The notes beneath the pieces are model-generated. The model saw only the letters and a list, made by a program, of their open reading frames with translations, did no database searches and was not told the origin of the DNA. The translations under genes were made by a program, and so were the position numbers. Source: an uncultured Dialister sp. (lineage in GTDB: Bacteria; Bacillota; Negativicutes; Veillonellales; Dialisteraceae). From it: DNA of 64,000 nucleotides. Shown here in pieces: positions 33,182 to 41,952 of the stretch. Every line of letters starts with the position of its first letter. The first letter of the stretch is position 1. The DNA lies in NCBI GenBank assembly GCA_934178345.1, contig CAKPQG010000005.1, forward strand, positions 1 through 64,000, written 5' to 3'.

Positions 33182-35398
33182 TCACTCATTTCCCTTCGTG
33201 ATCGGCGCAAATGCCACCATCAGCGAACGCATCTTATTCCCCGGGAATTCGATTTTCAGGATCATATTTTTCCCGCTGCCAGTGACGGAGACGACCTTGC
33301 CTTTGCCCCACATGGTATGGACGGCGGTATCACCGACCTGCCAGTCATAGCGTGCGCTCACCGCGTTCGGCTTCAGTTTCTTCACGGGAGAGGAGGCTTG
33401 TGAGAGGGCGAAGCGGCTCGCTCTTTCATTACGGCTTCTTTCCTGAAAATGCACGCGTTCACGTTCTTCCTCCGTGATGACCTTATCCACAAGATCCGGC
33501 GGTATTTCCTCGATGAAACGGCTCGGCATGTACGAATTGATCTTGCCGTACATGGTACGCATGTGTGCATTGGATATATAGAGCTCTTCCTTCGCGCGCG
33601 TGATCGCCACGTAGCAGAGGCGGCGCTCTTCCTCGAGAGCCGCCGGCTCCATGAAGGAACGGACACCCGGGAAAATACCTTCATCCATACCCGGCAGGAA
33701 GACGAGCGGGAATTCCAGCCCCTTCGCGCTGTGGATGGTCATCAGCGTGACGCGGTCATCTTCCCCTTCATAGGAGTCGACATCGTTCACGAGAGCGACC
33801 TTTTCAAGGAATTCCGGAAGTCCGCCTTCCGGCTGCTCGGTGATGAAGTCTTTCGCGACAGAGAGGAGCTCGCCCAGGTTTTCCTCACGGCTCTGCGCCT
33901 GCGGATCCTTGCTTTCCTGCAGCTGCGCTAGATACTTCGTATCAGTCATGACCTTCTGAATCAGCTCGAATACATTCATTTCCGTGGATGCATTCAGGAA
34001 ATCAAAAATCATCGCGGAGAAATTCGTCAGCTTCAGCTGCGTGGCAGAAGAAAGCCCGCTGCCCTCGATGGCCATGATACCTTCGAACATCGACATGCCG
34101 CCGGCATTCGCATAGTCGAGGAGCTTCTGGACCGTTGTCCCTCCAATACCGCGCTTCGGCGTATTGATGATGCGCGCAAGGCTGATATTATCCTTGAAAT
34201 TATTGATGACCTTCAGATAGGCCAGCATGTCGCGGATTTCCGCGCGATCGTAGAAGCGCGTCCCGCCGACCATCGTATAGCCGATGCCGCGTCTGACGAG
34301 TGCTTCTTCGATGACACGCGACTGGGCATTCATGCGGTAGAGGACTGCCATATCGCCATATGGGCGGTGCTTTTCCGTATGCTCTTTCTGCATGGTTTCG
34401 ATGATGAAATTCGCTTCCGCATGTTCATCGATCGCGGTGTAGTGTTTGAGATGTGTACCGGCATTGTTCTCCGTCCACAGACGCTTCGACGGGCGATCCG
34501 GATTGTTCTGGATGACCGCATTCGCCGCATCCAGGATCGTCTGCGTCGAGCGATAGTTCTGCTCGAGCTTGATGAGCTTCGCCTTCGGATAGTCCTTCTG
34601 GAAATCCATGATATTCCGAAGATCCGCGCCGCGCCAGGAATAAATGCTCTGGTCCGCATCACCAACCACACAGATATTCTGCGTCTTGCCTGCGATGTAC
34701 TTGGCCATCAGGTACTGCGCATGGTTCGTGTCCTGATATTCATCGATCAGGATATAGTGGAATCTGTCCTGCCAGCGCTTGCGGATCGTCTCGATGGAGA
34801 GCAGCTTCGTCGTGATATATAAGAGATCGTCGAAGTCAAGTGCATTGTTCTCCTTCATGTGCTTGTCATAGAGCTCGTATACATCCGCTGCTTTCTGGTT
34901 GAAGAAATTGCTTCCTGCCAGCTCTCTGTACTTCTTCGGATCGATCAGCTGGTTCTTCGCCGAGGAGATCCGGTTCTGCATCGCATTCGGCTGGAACTGC
35001 TTATCATCCAGATTTAGCTCCTTCAGGCAGTTTTTCACCAGCGTCTTCGAGTCATCGGAGTCATAAATGGTGAAGCGGTCTGTATAAGGCGGATAGGAAG
35101 CGATCTCGCGGCGAAGGAAGCGCGCGCCGAAGGAATGGAAGGTGTACATCCAGATGCGATCCGCAGCAGGGCCCACCAGATTGTGCACACGTTCTCTCAT
35201 TTCCTGTGCCGCCTTATTCGTGAAGGTGATCGCGAGGATTTCATTCGGATAGATTCCCTGCTCAAGCATGTATGCGATGCGGCAGGTCAGGGCTTTCGTC
35301 TTGCCAGATCCGGCGCCCGCCATGATGAGCACAGGCCCCTTTACCGTCTCGACCGCCTCGCGCTGCCGGGGATTCAAAGTGTCTAAGTAGTTGTTCAT
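33182..35398 (-). CDS. pcrA: ATP-dependent DNA helicase PcrA (UvrD/Rep superfamily 1)
   Basis: 3'-5' helicase of 738 aa. Motif I GAGSGKT (28-34), Ia TFTNKAAQEM, II LIDEYQDTN, III VVGDADQSIYSWRGA, IV LEQNYRS, V TIHSAKGLEFP and VI YVAITRAKEEL are all present. The C-terminal Tudor-like tail (DWQVGDTAVHTMWGKGKVVS) binds RNA polymerase in homologues. The stop codon is flanked by a GTGACTA array (GGAAATGAGTGACAAGTGAC on the coding strand). Confidence 0.97.
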   Translation of the reverse strand: MNNYLDTLNPRQREAVETVKGPVLIMAGAGSGKTKALTCRIAYMLEQGIYPNEILAITFTNKAAQEMRERVHNLVGPAADRIWMYTFHSFGARFLRREIASYPPYTDRFTIYDSDDSKTLVKNCLKELNLDDKQFQPNAMQNRISSAKNQLIDPKKYRELAGSNFFNQKAADVYELYDKHMKENNALDFDDLLYITTKLLSIETIRKRWQDRFHYILIDEYQDTNHAQYLMAKYIAGKTQNICVVGDADQSIYSWRGADLRNIMDFQKDYPKAKLIKLEQNYRSTQTILDAANAVIQNNPDRPSKRLWTENNAGTHLKHYTAIDEHAEANFIIETMQKEHTEKHRPYGDMAVLYRMNAQSRVIEEALVRRGIGYTMVGGTRFYDRAEIRDMLAYLKVINNFKDNISLARIINTPKRGIGGTTVQKLLDYANAGGMSMFEGIMAIEGSGLSSATQLKLTNFSAMIFDFLNASTEMNVFELIQKVMTDTKYLAQLQESKDPQAQSREENLGELLSVAKDFITEQPEGGLPEFLEKVALVNDVDSYEGEDDRVTLMTIHSAKGLEFPLVFLPGMDEGIFPGVRSFMEPAALEEERRLCYVAITRAKEELYISNAHMRTMYGKINSYMPSRFIEEIPPDLVDKVITEEERERVHFQERSRNERASRFALSQASSPVKKLKPNAVSARYDWQVGDTAVHTMWGKGKVVSVTGSGKNMILKIEFPGNKMRSLMVAFAPITKGNE

Positions 35399-35410
35399 GA
35401 GTAGTCCTTT

Positions 35411-35828
35411 GTTTAGGGAAACGCTGATTCAATCGCAGAATCAGTGTTTCCTTAGAAATAGGGTTCAAGCGGGTTCAAAAGGTTCTGAAGGTTCAACGGG
35501 GGTGGTGCGGCGCATAAAAATATAAAGCGCCGCGGAGTTTTGGAATTGCGTTTCGCGCGTATCGCAAAGCCCCTTCCCCTCGGGAAGGGGCCGCCCGCAG
35601 GGCGGGGGATAGGGAGACAGATGCGCAGGCAGTGAATCAACGAACATGGGACTGACTACGAAATGAGAAATAAATCTGCTTCACTTATTTCGTAGTTAGC
35701 CTCATCCATTGCGCCCAGTTGCCTGCACACTTATCTCCCTATCCCCCCTGCCTCTATTTCCGATGGGAAGAGGATATAAGCGAAGCGGCGCACCCCTTTG
35801 AACCCTTTGAATCTTCATCCCTCATTAA
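35411..35828. repeat. Intergenic mosaic repeat with a 144-bp inverted repeat, between pcrA and ppaC
   Basis: It starts with a compact MITE derivative (GGGAAACGCTGATTCAATCG ... CAGTGTTTCCTTAG), then GGTTCAAGCGGGTTC copies, the GCGGCGCATAAAAATATAAAGCGCCGC palindrome and CCCCTTCCCCTCGGGAAGGG. A large imperfect palindrome follows (GGGGGATAGGGAGA at 35604-35617 paired with TCTCCCTATCCCCC at 35734-35747; inner arms GCAGGCA/TGCCTGC and CTACGAAAT/ATTTCGTAG). The block ends with a GAACCC array. No gene. Confidence 0.8.
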
Positions 35829-35829
35829 G

Positions 35830-35863
35830 AAAAGCCCACATGACTTCCGTCACTATGGGCTTT
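35830..35863 (-). terminator. Terminator of ppaC
   Basis: AAAGCCCA / TGGGCTTT outer stem with inner TGAC/GTCA and a TTCC loop. T4 on the minus strand. Confidence 0.7.
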
Positions 35864-35879
35864 CAGAGCGTCATTTCTC

Positions 35880-36806
35880 TTATTCGGCGTAAGCCTTCAG
35901 AAGGAATGGAGCGACCTGTTTCTTGCGGGACATGACTTTCGGCAGATAGACAGCGCCGTTTTCTGCTTTTTTGCCGAAGGCTTTTTCTGCTGCCTCTTCT
36001 GCGCCGGAGGTGAACCACAGATAGGTGTCTTCTGCGAGGATATCCGTCACCATGAGGTAGGAAGCCGCATAGCCTTTGGCAGCCTTGGTGGCTTCCAGAG
36101 CAGCCATGATATCCGCTTTCTTCGCATTGATCGGAGCGAGATCCATGACGGAGATCTGTCCGCAGCTGAAGGTCTTACCAGCGGATTCGAATTCCTTGGT
36201 ATCGTTGCCGGCGAGTTTTTCAGCCGAGTAGTCGGAAATGTCTGCGCCTGCTTTCAGCATATCCATGCCGTACTTTTCATAGTCGACACCGGCGATTTCT
36301 GCGAGTTCTCTGACTGCGACCTTATCTTCTTCGGTCGTGGTCGGGGAACGGAAGAGAACGGTATCGGAGATGATCGCAGAAAGCATCATACCGGCGACAG
36401 CCTGAGACGGTTTTACGCCAGCAGCCTTGTAGAGGCCCCAGATAACGGTATTCACGCAGCCCACCGGACGGACGAGGATGAAGATCGGATTCGTGGTTTC
36501 GAAGTCACCGATGCGATGATGGTCAATGAGTTCCAGTACATCGGCCTCTTTGGCCCCATCGACGCACTGCTTGGATTCATTGTGATCGACAAGAATGAGC
36601 TTCGTGCCGGCTTCGACTTTTTCGAGGTATTCCGGTGCTTCCACCTTGAAATAGTCCAGCGCGTACTGGGTTTCCTTATTCGGTTCGCCCGCTCTGGCAG
36701 CGACGGCTTCCACGCCCTGCTGCTGCTTCAGGTAGGAATAAGAAATCGCAGCCGCGATGCTGTCGGTATCTGGGGATTTATGTCCGATGACGTAAACTTT
36801 GCTCAT
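35880..36806 (-). CDS. ppaC: Manganese-dependent inorganic pyrophosphatase (family II)
   Basis: DHH-family pyrophosphatase of 308 aa. Metal ligands: His9, Asp13 and Asp15 in VIGHKSPDTDS, Asp74 in ILVDHNE and the DHH at 95-97 in LIDHHRIGDF. The C-terminal DHHA2 domain has the substrate motif MSRKKQVAPFL. No CBS/DRTGG insert, so it is the short constitutive form. Monocistronic. Confidence 0.97.
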   Translation of the reverse strand: MSKVYVIGHKSPDTDSIAAAISYSYLKQQQGVEAVAARAGEPNKETQYALDYFKVEAPEYLEKVEAGTKLILVDHNESKQCVDGAKEADVLELIDHHRIGDFETTNPIFILVRPVGCVNTVIWGLYKAAGVKPSQAVAGMMLSAIISDTVLFRSPTTTEEDKVAVRELAEIAGVDYEKYGMDMLKAGADISDYSAEKLAGNDTKEFESAGKTFSCGQISVMDLAPINAKKADIMAALEATKAAKGYAASYLMVTDILAEDTYLWFTSGAEEAAEKAFGKKAENGAVYLPKVMSRKKQVAPFLLKAYAE

Positions 36807-36889
36807 GATTGAAATGCTCCTTTACCATGCAAAATGCAATAAAATTCTTACCCATTATAGCATGATTGACCATTGGCGTATAGAGAGAG

Positions 36890-37055
36890 AAGTGACTAGT
36901 GACTAGTGGCTAGTGGCTAGGGATGAGGTTCGCGATACGAGAAAACCGCCAGCGCAGCGCTTCCATAATTTTATGCGCCGCACCACCATTTCTCATGCAA
37001 GCGAAACCTTCAAATCTAATCAAGGTGCGCCACGCCCGAGGGCTACCTCTGTTTC
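36890..37055. repeat. Intergenic mosaic repeat downstream of the nitrogenase-like operon
   Basis: GTGACTAGTGACTAGTGGCT array, GGTTCGCGATACGAGAAAAC, GCTTCCATAATTTTATGCGCCGCACCACC, CATTTCTCATGCAAGCGAAA and CACGCCCGAGGGCTACC. It spans the 3' end of the nitrogenase-like operon. No terminator is obvious there. Confidence 0.7.
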
Positions 37056-38305
37056 CTCAATTTCGCATTCCACAGCTGCTCGTAGAGGTATCCCGCCCCG
37101 CGAAGTCCGCACTGCGGAAGATCGGAAAAATGAACCTCGTCATGTGACGGGAGCGCGATATGGAAACCGGTGAATGATTTCCCCATACGCAAAAGGAGGT
37201 GCGTCTCGTGGGAAGAGGAGAGGACAAGGCCTCCCTGCCAGTCTTCGTAATCTTTCGTGATTTCCTTTTCATTTTTCATGACGATACGGATCGCATCTGC
37301 GGCCGGCGTTGTCTTCTCTGTCACGCACTGGGCATGGACCACGAGGCGCGCGGTATCGATCCATTCGCTGCGGATCGTTTCAGCGATGCCAAGAGCTTCC
37401 GAGGGCGGCGCAGAAATGAGGACGGCATCGAACCAGAGCGGCCCCCAGAGAGACTCCAGATTATTTCCTTTTCGAAGTAAAAACTCTTTCAGTTTCGCCG
37501 CCTCATGCGAGGCGCGTGTCAATTCGCCCGCCCCCAGCTTTTGGGTGATTTCCGAGAGCCATGCTATCGTACTGTCCGTCCCGTAAGGAAGGCCGCAGGA
37601 CATATACGGCGTCCCGAAATCCTGCTCCATCTGTTTGGCCAGCGAGAGCCCCAGCTCGTCTCTCACGACGACATTGAGGGAGGCCGAAGGAGCCTCCATG
37701 ATGTCTGCCCAAGAGCTTCCGCCGCCCGGCATGGAAATCACACGAATGCCAGAGAGAGAGAGCAACCGCCGGATTTCTTCCGCATCCTCCCGTCCCTTCA
37801 TATGAACGGTAGAGAGGCCAAGCACATTGACGGAGGCAGGGACCTTCTCCTTCGCTTTCATTTCCTTTTCGATGCGAAGAGAGGCCGCGGAATACCCCGC
37901 CTCAAAGCTCCCCTTCATGCCGCCGCTATCCATCGCATAGACCGGCCAGGGAAGATCCATCTGATCGGCGATGCCCTGCACATCGTCGCCGACCAGACTG
38001 ACGCTGCAGTTGTTCAGGGCAAAGACACGCTCGGGCTTCGCATAGGTTTCTATACCGGAAAGCCCCTTGCGCAGATCATCCTCCGTCCCGTAAACAAGAG
38101 AATTCGGGCCCACCTGTGTACAGGAAAAGCGCATGGACGCCATCGGATTCTCATTATCCACATATTTCGTCGCATAGAAATAGCACCAGAGCGGGCCATT
38201 CACCACGGTGAAGCTCCCCGGGATGGAGTCAAAGAATGCCGCTGATCCCGTCAGCGCACAGGTACTGCCGTGGTGGCAGGCCGCTTCCCACTCAGACCGT
38301 GACAT
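37043..38305 (-). CDS. Nitrogenase component 1-like protein, second subunit (NifK/NifE-like)
   Basis: 420-aa member of the oxidoreductase/nitrogenase component 1 superfamily. Cys residues placed like P-cluster or bridging-cluster ligands are Cys16 (ACHHGSTC), Cys41 (NGPLWC) and Cys100 (NNCSVSLVGDD). The last carries the family C-x5-GDD signature. Rossmann-like domains follow (VNVLGLSTVH, IRVISMPGGGSSWADI, SCGLPYGTDSTIAWL). No FeMo-cofactor His/Cys pair typical of NifD can be identified. Its ATG overlaps the preceding gene by 14 bp and has AGGGGG at eight-base spacing. It is probably the partner subunit of the protein encoded at 38292. Confidence 0.85.
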   Translation of the reverse strand: MSRSEWEAACHHGSTCALTGSAAFFDSIPGSFTVVNGPLWCYFYATKYVDNENPMASMRFSCTQVGPNSLVYGTEDDLRKGLSGIETYAKPERVFALNNCSVSLVGDDVQGIADQMDLPWPVYAMDSGGMKGSFEAGYSAASLRIEKEMKAKEKVPASVNVLGLSTVHMKGREDAEEIRRLLSLSGIRVISMPGGGSSWADIMEAPSASLNVVVRDELGLSLAKQMEQDFGTPYMSCGLPYGTDSTIAWLSEITQKLGAGELTRASHEAAKLKEFLLRKGNNLESLWGPLWFDAVLISAPPSEALGIAETIRSEWIDTARLVVHAQCVTEKTTPAADAIRIVMKNEKEITKDYEDWQGGLVLSSSHETHLLLRMGKSFTGFHIALPSHDEVHFSDLPQCGLRGAGYLYEQLWNAKLRKQR

Positions 38306-39587
38306 AGGCGACGCCCCCTTTCTTCCCATAGCGGCACAGCAGCCGGTACATCGCGCGAAGCTCTGCGATCTCCCCCTCCGTGCCGGTCAATGGAAACATT
38401 GGGATAAAGAGCTGCCGCGCTTTCGTATTGTAGATTTCATTCGTGGTGAGGAGGATGTCACAGGCATCCATCACCGCCTGTCCCTCCCTGCTGTCATAGA
38501 TCGGGATGTCTCCCGCGGCGGCGATTTCCTCCCGCAGGATCTTTTTGTCGTCCTCCGTCAGATTATCGAAGAAGACGACCCCCGAGCAGGTAAGATGCAG
38601 GCGAGCAATGCTGGCAAGGGTCTCTTGCGGATGATACCAGCGCGGACCGCGGCCGATCCCGATGACTGCGTTCTTTCCCTCCGTGACAGGCAGGAAAGAC
38701 GAGACCGCATGATCGATGCGTGCCTCTTCTTCTCTGATGATTTCCTCTCCCCGTTCCTTTTCATGGAGGAAATTAGCCAGCGCGCAGATCCAGTCCTTCG
38801 TTCGCTCCCAGCCGACCGGGTATACGTCTCCGAGTGTCGGCACATCATAGGTATCCTTTAAGAGCTTGGCGATCTTCATCATGCCGCCAAGCTGTCCCAC
38901 TGTTCCTAAAAGGATGGAAAAGTCAGCCGAAGGAATGTCCTTCCACTCCTCAAAAGGCACATACCCGGGAAACTGCCACTTCACCGTAAGGCCGAAACGG
39001 GAGAGCAGCCGCTTCACTTCACGTACATACTGCCCTTCCGGACCCATCTGATCACCGAGAAGCAGCACGCGCCCTTTTACGCGCTTCTCCTTCCGGAAGA
39101 AACGGCGAATCATCATCTCTGTCGTCTGATAGTAGGCATCGGAATACTCCCCGCCCAGAAATCCTGCAAACGGCATGGGAATGACAGGAATGCCATAAGA
39201 GGCTTCTGCTGCTTCGGCTTCCTGCTCAATGTCATCTCCGATGACTCCTGCGACACAGGAGGAAACGATCCATACGCACTTTGGGTGATAGGTATCCATC
39301 ACATAGGAAATACACTCAGAGAGGCGATCGATCCCACCAAAAATGCCATCTTTTTCCCTCAGATGAGAAGACACGAGCGGGATCGTCTCACGGTTTTCCT
39401 TTCCTCCGTCCGCCAGGACACGGAAGCCGGACCCCAGATCCATGATGGAAGCCACATGCGCACAGCCGATCGGGCCATGAAAAATGACGACCACGCCGGG
39501 GCAGAAAGCGAGCGAGCGGTAGACGCCGACCAGCGTGCAACTGCACGATTTTGATTTCGACAAAAGCCATTTAGTCTTGAGTGCCAT
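38292..39587 (-). CDS. Nitrogenase component 1-like protein, first subunit (NifD/NifN-like)
   Basis: 431 aa, same superfamily. It has Cys15 and Cys17 (SKSCSC), Cys29 (AFCPG), Cys42 in the HGPIGCAH motif (37-44) and Cys111 in VSSCVAGVIGDD. These are the cluster-binding positions of NifD/BchN/CfbD-like proteins. Later segments are GDQMGPEGQYVREVKRLL and FSILLGTVGQLGGMMKI. The gene overlaps the NifH-like gene by 17 bp and the second subunit by 14 bp, so all three are coupled. An upstream in-frame ATG exists but lies deeper inside the previous gene. Substrate unknown; see findings. Confidence 0.87.
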   Translation of the reverse strand: MALKTKWLLSKSKSCSCTLVGVYRSLAFCPGVVVIFHGPIGCAHVASIMDLGSGFRVLADGGKENRETIPLVSSHLREKDGIFGGIDRLSECISYVMDTYHPKCVWIVSSCVAGVIGDDIEQEAEAAEASYGIPVIPMPFAGFLGGEYSDAYYQTTEMMIRRFFRKEKRVKGRVLLLGDQMGPEGQYVREVKRLLSRFGLTVKWQFPGYVPFEEWKDIPSADFSILLGTVGQLGGMMKIAKLLKDTYDVPTLGDVYPVGWERTKDWICALANFLHEKERGEEIIREEEARIDHAVSSFLPVTEGKNAVIGIGRGPRWYHPQETLASIARLHLTCSGVVFFDNLTEDDKKILREEIAAAGDIPIYDSREGQAVMDACDILLTTNEIYNTKARQLFIPMFPLTGTEGEIAELRAMYRLLCRYGKKGGVAYVTV

Positions 39588-40389
39588 AGGTACCTGCCAA
39601 TTTCTCCAGCTCATCAAATGTCATCGGAGTCGGGATAGAAAGCTCTGTATTCTCCCAGATGGTCCTCGCGAGATCTCTATATACATCCGCCTGCGAAGAC
39701 TCCGGAGCATAGGATAGCACCGTCTGCTTCTGATTCTCCGCCAGATTCACGATCTTGTCTCGGGGAATGAAAGCGACGAGACGGGTATTCAGCTTCCTGC
39801 AGAATTCCGTCAGGAGTTCCCTCTCCCCCGGCACATTGCGGCTGTTCCCGATGATACCGGCGAGACGCACTTCTCCCCTCGTCGCAAAGCGGCGGATGCC
39901 CTTGGCGATGTTATTCGCCGCATAGAGAGACATCAGCTCGCCAGAGGAAACGATATAGATCTCCTTCGCATAACCCTCGCGGATCGGCATGGAGAAACCT
40001 CCGCAGACGACATCCCCGAGGACATCGTACAGCGTCACATCCATATCCGGGATGGCTTTCATTTTATCCAGAAGCTGCAGTGCGACGATGATGCCGCGTC
40101 CCGCGCAGCCCACCCCCGGCTCAGGCCCGCCTGCTTCGACGCAGGTGATGCCATGAAATCCGGTATGTACGATATCCTCTTTGCAGATCTCGTCGGGCTC
40201 CTTTCGCCGCACCTGGTCCAGTACCGTCTCTTTACAAATATGTCCCAAAAGAAGGCGCGTCGAATCATTCTTCGGGTCGCAACCGATCTGGCAGACCTTC
40301 TTCCCCATGAGGGAGAGCGCCGCCGACACATTGGACGCCGTCGTCGACTTTCCGATCCCGCCCTTTCCATAAAAAGCGATTTTTTTCAT
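39571..40389 (-). CDS. Nitrogenase iron protein-like ATPase (NifH/BchL/CfbC superfamily)
   Basis: 272-aa dimeric P-loop reductase that would deliver electrons from a shared [4Fe-4S] cluster to the component 1-like proteins. Walker A is GKGGIGKST (8-16), switch II region DVLGDVVCGGF, and cluster ligands are Cys95 (GVGCAGRGI) and Cys129 (DVVCGGF). GCDPKNDSTRLLL is a NifH hallmark. The ADP-ribosylation-region GVGCAGRGI is well conserved. No nifB, nifE or nifN is seen nearby. It begins the operon, with an ATG preferred over an in-frame GTG three codons upstream. Confidence 0.92.
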   Translation of the reverse strand: MKKIAFYGKGGIGKSTTASNVSAALSLMGKKVCQIGCDPKNDSTRLLLGHICKETVLDQVRRKEPDEICKEDIVHTGFHGITCVEAGGPEPGVGCAGRGIIVALQLLDKMKAIPDMDVTLYDVLGDVVCGGFSMPIREGYAKEIYIVSSGELMSLYAANNIAKGIRRFATRGEVRLAGIIGNSRNVPGERELLTEFCRKLNTRLVAFIPRDKIVNLAENQKQTVLSYAPESSQADVYRDLARTIWENTELSIPTPMTFDELEKLAGTYGTQD

Positions 40390-40434
40390 CCGTATCACAC
40401 TCTCTTTAGAAATCCAATGGAAACGTGGTCATTC

Positions 40435-40460
40435 CTACTATTATTATAATAACATTAACA
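40435..40460 (-). promoter_or_regulatory. Putative promoter/operator of the nitrogenase-like operon
   Basis: A perfect 12-bp palindrome TTATTATAATAA (40441-40452) includes a TATAAT -10 box on the minus strand. Its AT-rich symmetry resembles a Fur-type operator half, but similarity to a full 19-bp Fur box is only partial. Confidence 0.35.
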
Positions 40461-40640
40461 AGGGGAAAGAGGAAGGGGCAACTGGGATAGTGCGGTACGC
40501 CACCATTTCTTATTTCTGAGAAACCCATTTCTTCTATCCGTTTTTCCGTTATTTCCTAACCAGTCATCACATTTCCTTAAAGTGAAATCACAGGTTCACC
40601 AATTCCATGAAAAGTATTTCAAATATTCTGTAAATTTCAT

Positions 40641-40669
40641 TTGACTTTGCCTTAACATTGTACTAAACT
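40641..40669 (+). promoter_or_regulatory. Promoter of cbiK
   Basis: TTGACT (40641-40646), 17 bp, TAAACT (40664-40669) on the plus strand. The leader of about 110 nt has small hairpins (CGAGT/ACTCG and CCCG-TCAAT-CGGG followed by AATTTTT) before the AAAGGAG ribosome site. Confidence 0.65.
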
Positions 40670-40784
40670 AAGGTCATGCGAAATACAGAAGGAAGAAAGG
40701 AACTCGAGTGCATGGGAAATACTCGACTCACCTCTCCGCTGTATGAATCCCGTCAATCGGGAATTTTTAAAGGAGTGATTTTTC

Positions 40785-41774
40785 ATGAAAAAAAGTCTGA
40801 AAACTGTTCTGTCCGCATCTATGGCAGCTCTGTGCGTATTTGGTTTCGGCATGTCCGCCAATGCCTATGAACTGAACTCGGAAGTCAAGGATGTAACCCC
40901 GGCTCTTCGCGAAGCTTCCACCGTCGGTGTCTGGACTGCAGAAAACCCGGCTATGAAAGATGCACCAAACAAAGATGCTGTCCTCGTCATGACCTTCGGT
41001 ACCACCTTCACCGATACCAGAGCAAAAACCATCGATGCTGTAGAAGCAGCCATCCAGAAAGCTCATCCGGATGTACCGGTATTCGAAGCATACACTTCCC
41101 ATATCATCATCGACCGTGTCAAAGCCAACGAAGGCATCCAGAAACTGACTCCGGAAGAAGCATTCCAGAAGCTGCAGGATGAAGGATACACCCGTGTCGC
41201 TGTCGTTTCCCTCGACGTCATCCCAGGCATGGAATATTCCTATGACTCCATCGTCACCAAGATGCAGGTTCCGCATTTCAAGAAGATCTCCCTTGCTACC
41301 CCGCTGATGTACTTCCAGGGCACCGAAGGTGAACCGGATCAGGTCGTTGACTTCCTGAAAGCGCTGTCCTCCCAGTTCCCGAAGATGGGTAAAGAAGATG
41401 CTACCCTGATCATGGCTCACGGCACTCCGCATCCGGGCAACGCTTACTACAGCGTCATCCAGGATCGTCTGCATGAACTCGGCATGAACAATGTCTTCGT
41501 TTACTCTGTCGAAGGCCGTCCGAATCTGGAAGATGTCATCCCGAAGCTGAAAGCTCAGGGCTACAAACATGTCACCCTGATGCCGATCATGATGGTTGCT
41601 GGTGACCATGCAAACAATGATATGGCTGGTGATGAACCGGACTCCCATAAGAGCATCCTGAAAGCTGAAGGCTTCACCGTCGACACCTACATCCATGGCC
41701 TTGGCGAAAACGCTAACGTTCGCGGCCTGTATGTAGATCGTGCCACCGAAGCTATCGAAGCTCTGCAGAAATAA
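40785..41774 (+). CDS. cbiK: Exported sirohydrochlorin chelatase, CbiK type
   Basis: 329 aa with a clear signal peptide (KKSLKTVLSASMAALCVFGF, cleavage after SANA at residue 27), so a periplasmic chelatase. The CbiK/CbiX fold shows VLVMTFGTTFTDTR, HIIIDRV and the metal-binding His212 (LIMAHGTPHPG), Glu243 (YSVEGRP) and His275 (VAGDHANNDM). Known CbiK enzymes insert Co(II), and in vitro Fe or Ni, into sirohydrochlorin. Periplasmic versions (CbiK-P of Desulfovibrio) have been linked to haem or metal handling. AAAGGAG precedes the ATG. Codon choice is strongly biased (GCT, GAA, CTG), unlike its neighbours, suggesting high expression. Divergent from the nitrogenase-like operon. Confidence 0.93.
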   Translation: MKKSLKTVLSASMAALCVFGFGMSANAYELNSEVKDVTPALREASTVGVWTAENPAMKDAPNKDAVLVMTFGTTFTDTRAKTIDAVEAAIQKAHPDVPVFEAYTSHIIIDRVKANEGIQKLTPEEAFQKLQDEGYTRVAVVSLDVIPGMEYSYDSIVTKMQVPHFKKISLATPLMYFQGTEGEPDQVVDFLKALSSQFPKMGKEDATLIMAHGTPHPGNAYYSVIQDRLHELGMNNVFVYSVEGRPNLEDVIPKLKAQGYKHVTLMPIMMVAGDHANNDMAGDEPDSHKSILKAEGFTVDTYIHGLGENANVRGLYVDRATEAIEALQK

Positions 41775-41815
41775 TGAAATGTGCTATACTAATGCAGAGA
41801 TGATGTCTCTTCATT

Positions 41816-41856
41816 AAAAAAACGCTCTTACGTCATCTCGGCGTAAGAGCGTTTTT
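41816..41856 (+). terminator. Terminator of cbiK
   Basis: AACGCTCTTACG / CGTAAGAGCGTT with T5 on the plus strand, 40 bp after the stop. Confidence 0.88.
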
Positions 41857-41867
41857 AAGTGGATGGT

Positions 41868-41938
41868 TTGTTTATATTTGCGGCGAAGCCGCCGCATTAC
41901 CCCTGAACCCCGAACCCTGAACCTGTTAACCTTTTTCT
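41868..41938. repeat. Intergenic repeat between cbiK and the substrate-binding protein gene
   Basis: GCGGCGAAGCCGCCGC hairpin plus CCCTGAACCCCGAACCCTGA nonamer-like copies. Confidence 0.65.
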
Positions 41939-41952
41939 CAAGGAGTCTTCTT

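Noticed and set aside
37043..40389. A nitrogen-fixation (nif) locus
   Set aside because: Only H, D and K-like genes are present and cofactor-assembly genes are missing in the window. The large subunits lack recognisable FeMo-cofactor ligands.
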